A DNA stretch of 64,000 bases. Source: Chryseobacterium indologenes. GTDB taxonomy: Bacteria > Bacteroidota > Bacteroidia > Flavobacteriales > Weeksellaceae. The notes under the pieces are model-generated. The model saw only the letters and a list, made by a program, of their open reading frames with translations, was not told the origin of the DNA and did no database searches. The translations under genes were made by a program, and so were the position numbers. Of the stretch, positions 62,032 through 64,000 are shown in pieces; within the stretch, counting starts at the first letter, position 1; every line of letters begins with the position of its first letter. The stretch lies in NCBI GenBank assembly GCA_002439165.1, contig DJTE01000017.1, forward strand, positions 1-64,000, given 5' to 3'.

Positions 62032-62490
62032 ATGAAAAATTTCATTGGAACATATGAGTGTAAAATTGACGACAAAGGCCGCTTAAAAGTTCCTTCATCT
62101 TTAATCAAACAGATGGAAAACTTCGACGATAAGGCGTTTGTAGTCAAGAGATCTGTGTTCCAACCCTGCCTGGAAGTTTACCCCATGAATGCCTGGGACA
62201 AACTGATGGGCAAAATAAATAAATTAAACAGATTCATTAAAAAGAATGCTGATTTCATACGAATGTTTACGGCAGGCGTAAAAACAGTTGAGCTGGATAA
62301 TGCAGGAAGACTTCAGATCTCCAAAGATCTGGTCACCTTTGCAAACCTTCAGAAAGACACTGTCATTACCAGCGCAGGAGAGCTTTTCGAAATTTGGGAT
62401 AAAGAAGCCTATGAAAAGGTGATTGCTACCAACGAAGCCGACTTTGCCAGCCTTGCTGAAGATGTGATGGGCTCTTTCGATGAAGAATAG
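62032..62490 (+). CDS. mraZ: transcriptional regulator MraZ
   Basis: 152 aa from the ATG at 62032 (MKNFIGTYECKIDDKGRLKVPSSL), the usual MraZ start and length; the longer frame from 61993 would cover the -7 element. Two SpoVT/AbrB-like repeats: DDKGRLKVP (residues 11-19) and ELDNAGRLQISKDLV. MraZ controls the division and cell-wall cluster and represses its own promoter through repeats like those just upstream. First gene of the cluster, followed 40 bp later by rsmH. Confidence 0.95.
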   Translation: MKNFIGTYECKIDDKGRLKVPSSLIKQMENFDDKAFVVKRSVFQPCLEVYPMNAWDKLMGKINKLNRFIKKNADFIRMFTAGVKTVELDNAGRLQISKDLVTFANLQKDTVITSAGELFEIWDKEAYEKVIATNEADFASLAEDVMGSFDEE

Positions 62491-62530
62491 GAACCACGCA
62501 GTTGTAGCGTGATAAAAACACAAGTTAAGC

Positions 62531-63424
62531 ATGTACCATAACCCCGTTTTATTAAAGCAGAGTGTTGATGATTTGGTGACGAATCCGGACGGAATATACG
62601 TGGACTGCACTTTTGGAGGCGGAGGCCATTCCAGGGAAATCCTGAGCAGGCTTTCGGACAAAGGAAGACTGTTCAGTTTTGATCAGGATCTTGATGCCCT
62701 TAAAAACGCAATTGATGATCCCAGATTTACACTGGTAAACCAGAATTTCAGATTTCTGGAAAACTCCCTGCTGATGTACGGAGTTTCTCAGGTAGACGGA
62801 ATCCTGGCAGACTTAGGCGTTTCATCCCATCAGTTTGATGAAGCGGAAAGAGGATTTTCAACAAGAAGCGATGCTCCTCTGGACATGAGAATGAACGTAA
62901 TGCAGAATCTTGATGCCAAACGCGTAATTAACGAATATGGAGAAGAGGAACTGGCTGATATTTTCTACCACTATGGAGAACTGAGAGAAGCCAGAAAGCT
63001 GGCAAGAGAAATCGTTCACCACAGAAAAACAAAGAACATCAATACCACGGAAGAACTGAAGAAATTATTCAGCTACATTCCGCCCCATAAAGTTAATAAA
63101 TTCTACGCCCAGCTTTTTCAGGCGATAAGAATTGAAGTAAACCAGGAACTGGAAGTTTTAAAAGAAATGCTCGTTCAGGCCTACAACATTCTGAAACCGG
63201 AAGGAAGACTCGTTGTTATTTCCTACCATTCATTAGAAGACCGCCTGGTAAAAAGATTTTTAAAGAACGGAATGTTTGAAGGAGAACCCGAAAGAGACAT
63301 CTACGGAAATTATAAAAAAGCTTTCGAGCTGCTGAAGAGTAAAGCGGTTATCCCGGACAGCTGGGAAATCGAAGAAAATTCCAGAGCCAGAAGCGCTAAA
63401 ATGAGAACAGGAATTAAAGTATAA
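62531..63424 (+). CDS. rsmH: 16S rRNA (cytosine1402-N4)-methyltransferase
   Basis: 297 aa. RsmH methylates C1402 of 16S rRNA. SAM motif DCTFGGGGHSREIL (23-36), FSFDQD, ADLGVSSHQFDEAERGFSTRSDAPLDMRM with the family-specific PLDMRM, and LVVISYHSLEDRLVKRFLK near the C-terminus. It is the standard second gene of the mra cluster. A 100-bp spacer with a hairpin separates it from the FtsL-like gene. Confidence 0.97.
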   Translation: MYHNPVLLKQSVDDLVTNPDGIYVDCTFGGGGHSREILSRLSDKGRLFSFDQDLDALKNAIDDPRFTLVNQNFRFLENSLLMYGVSQVDGILADLGVSSHQFDEAERGFSTRSDAPLDMRMNVMQNLDAKRVINEYGEEELADIFYHYGELREARKLAREIVHHRKTKNINTTEELKKLFSYIPPHKVNKFYAQLFQAIRIEVNQELEVLKEMLVQAYNILKPEGRLVVISYHSLEDRLVKRFLKNGMFEGEPERDIYGNYKKAFELLKSKAVIPDSWEIEENSRARSAKMRTGIKV

Positions 63425-63436
63425 AAGTGAATGGTG

Positions 63437-63477
63437 AACAGTCAATAATGAATCTTCACATCAGAAAATTGACTGTT
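63437..63477 (+). other. hairpin between rsmH and the ftsL-like gene
   Basis: AACAGTCAAT and ATTGACTGTT, perfect 10-bp arms with a 21-nt loop. The spacer also holds short reiterations (GTGAATGGTGAACAGTC) of a kind common between flavobacterial genes. There is no T-tract, so it looks like RNA processing or a repeat remnant, not a terminator. Confidence 0.5.
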
Positions 63478-63523
63478 GACAGAGAAGCGAATTCACGGCA
63501 AAGCAAATTGACAAACAAATAAA

Positions 63524-63889
63524 TTGGCAAAAAGAACAACAAATCGCCCCCAGAAAAGACTCACTTTTATAGACATTATAAAAGGAAACTTTCTGAACCG
63601 TGATGAGATCAAAATACATTACAAGTATTTTCTCCTGTTGTTTGTCCTGATGATGGCGATGATCTATACCAATCACCTCGTCAACAAAAAGATTAAAATC
63701 GTCAATGCCTTAAAAGAAGAAACAGAAGAATATAAATCGAGAAACGCTTACGCCCAGAGTAAGCTGATCAAAGTAAAAATGGAATCGGAACTGGGGAAAG
63801 AAGTAGCAAAGGACTCTTTAATGACCCTTGAAAACCATCCTCACAAACTGCTAATTAAACTGGACAGTACAGATGCAAAAACAAAATGA
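63524..63889 (+). CDS. ftsL: FtsL-like cell-division membrane protein
   Basis: 121 aa, beginning with a TTG codon at 63524 (MAKRTTNRPQKRLTFIDI). Layout is that of FtsL: a short basic cytoplasmic tail, one membrane helix (about 37-52, FLLLFVLMMAMIYTNHLV), then a coiled coil (NALKEETEEYKSRNAYAQSKLIKVKMESEL). FtsL joins FtsB and FtsQ in the divisome. Sequence similarity is weak in this family, and the call rests on position between rsmH and ftsI. It overlaps ftsI by 17 bp. Confidence 0.82.
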   Translation: MAKRTTNRPQKRLTFIDIIKGNFLNRDEIKIHYKYFLLLFVLMMAMIYTNHLVNKKIKIVNALKEETEEYKSRNAYAQSKLIKVKMESELGKEVAKDSLMTLENHPHKLLIKLDSTDAKTK

Positions 63890-64000
63890 ATACGACAACA
63901 AACGTAAAAAAACGTTAAGGTGGGGCTATCTCTTCGCAGTGGCAGCTCTGTGCGTATTCGTAATGTTCCTTACAAGAATTGTAATCCTGCAAAACACTAA
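63873..64000 (+). CDS. ftsI: penicillin-binding protein FtsI, N-terminal part (cut by window end)
   Basis: Begins MQKQNEYDNKRKKTLRWGYLF, a basic cytoplasmic tail followed by a membrane helix (AVAALCVFVMFLTRIVIL), as in class B PBPs of the division cluster. The frame is open to the window edge; about 42 residues are visible. The position after ftsL makes FtsI (division transpeptidase) the natural call. The start overlaps the end of the FtsL-like gene. Confidence 0.8.
   Translation, partial: MQKQNEYDNKRKKTLRWGYLFAVAALCVFVMFLTRIVILQNT

Overview
The window looks like chromosomal DNA of a flavobacterium, most likely Chryseobacterium or a close relative. The evidence is: AT-rich intergenic DNA; promoters of the Bacteroidota type (TTG, about 19-25 nt, then TAnnTTTG) and few Shine-Dalgarno sites; two secreted proteins with type IX secretion C-terminal domains; a DUF5686/carboxypeptidase-regulatory protein; a long ribosomal protein L21; menaquinone synthesis (menD); and short MKNL-type leader peptides with a GG-like cleavage site. 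I see no rRNA, tRNA, CRISPR array or complete insertion sequence.

Layout. 1-5.5 kb: a possible IS edge, two secreted proteins (one a TPR-tailed serine hydrolase), and a leftward pair made of a DUF4132 protein and a small protein ending in Gly-Gly. 5.5-6.1 kb: an intergenic region with a phased 11-bp array of DnaA-box-like sequences plus a perfect DnaA box, lying between diverging genes; I read it as a candidate replication origin. 6-12 kb: DUF5686 protein, T9SS cargo, two six-cysteine leader-type peptides, rplU-rpmA and a zinc-protease lipoprotein. 12-19 kb: acyltransferase, miaE, a DUF502 protein, tryptophanase, and a flavin monooxygenase/aminotransferase pair. 19-26 kb: sugar dehydrogenase, a BlaI/M56 regulator pair with its operator on its promoter, uvrB and a second T9SS cargo. 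26-41 kb: membrane proteins, pabB-pabC meeting menD tail to tail, a 2OG dioxygenase, a third leader-type peptide, a radical SAM protein, an AsmA-like protein, a sugar-nucleotide epimerase and a DUF2795 protein. 41-52 kb: secA, two receptor/PepSY-reductase pairs that look duplicated, and a ROK kinase. 52.2-53.6 kb: a 471-bp unit repeated three times in tandem. 53.8-60 kb: msrA, a small secreted protein behind a potentially structured leader, a TPR histidine kinase and response regulator, and an orphan HsdR-N nuclease-like protein. 60-64 kb: a GNAT protein, engB, a hydrolase, and the start of the division/cell-wall cluster mraZ-rsmH-ftsL-ftsI, with MraZ-binding repeats in front.

Most of the window is housekeeping. 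The least ordinary parts are the DnaA-box array, the ubiquitin-like/DUF4132 pair, the cysteine-rich peptides, the tandem triplication, and the leader in front of the Gly/Asn-rich peptide. Several gene starts were moved downstream because signal peptides, family lengths or -7 elements exclude the longest reading frame.
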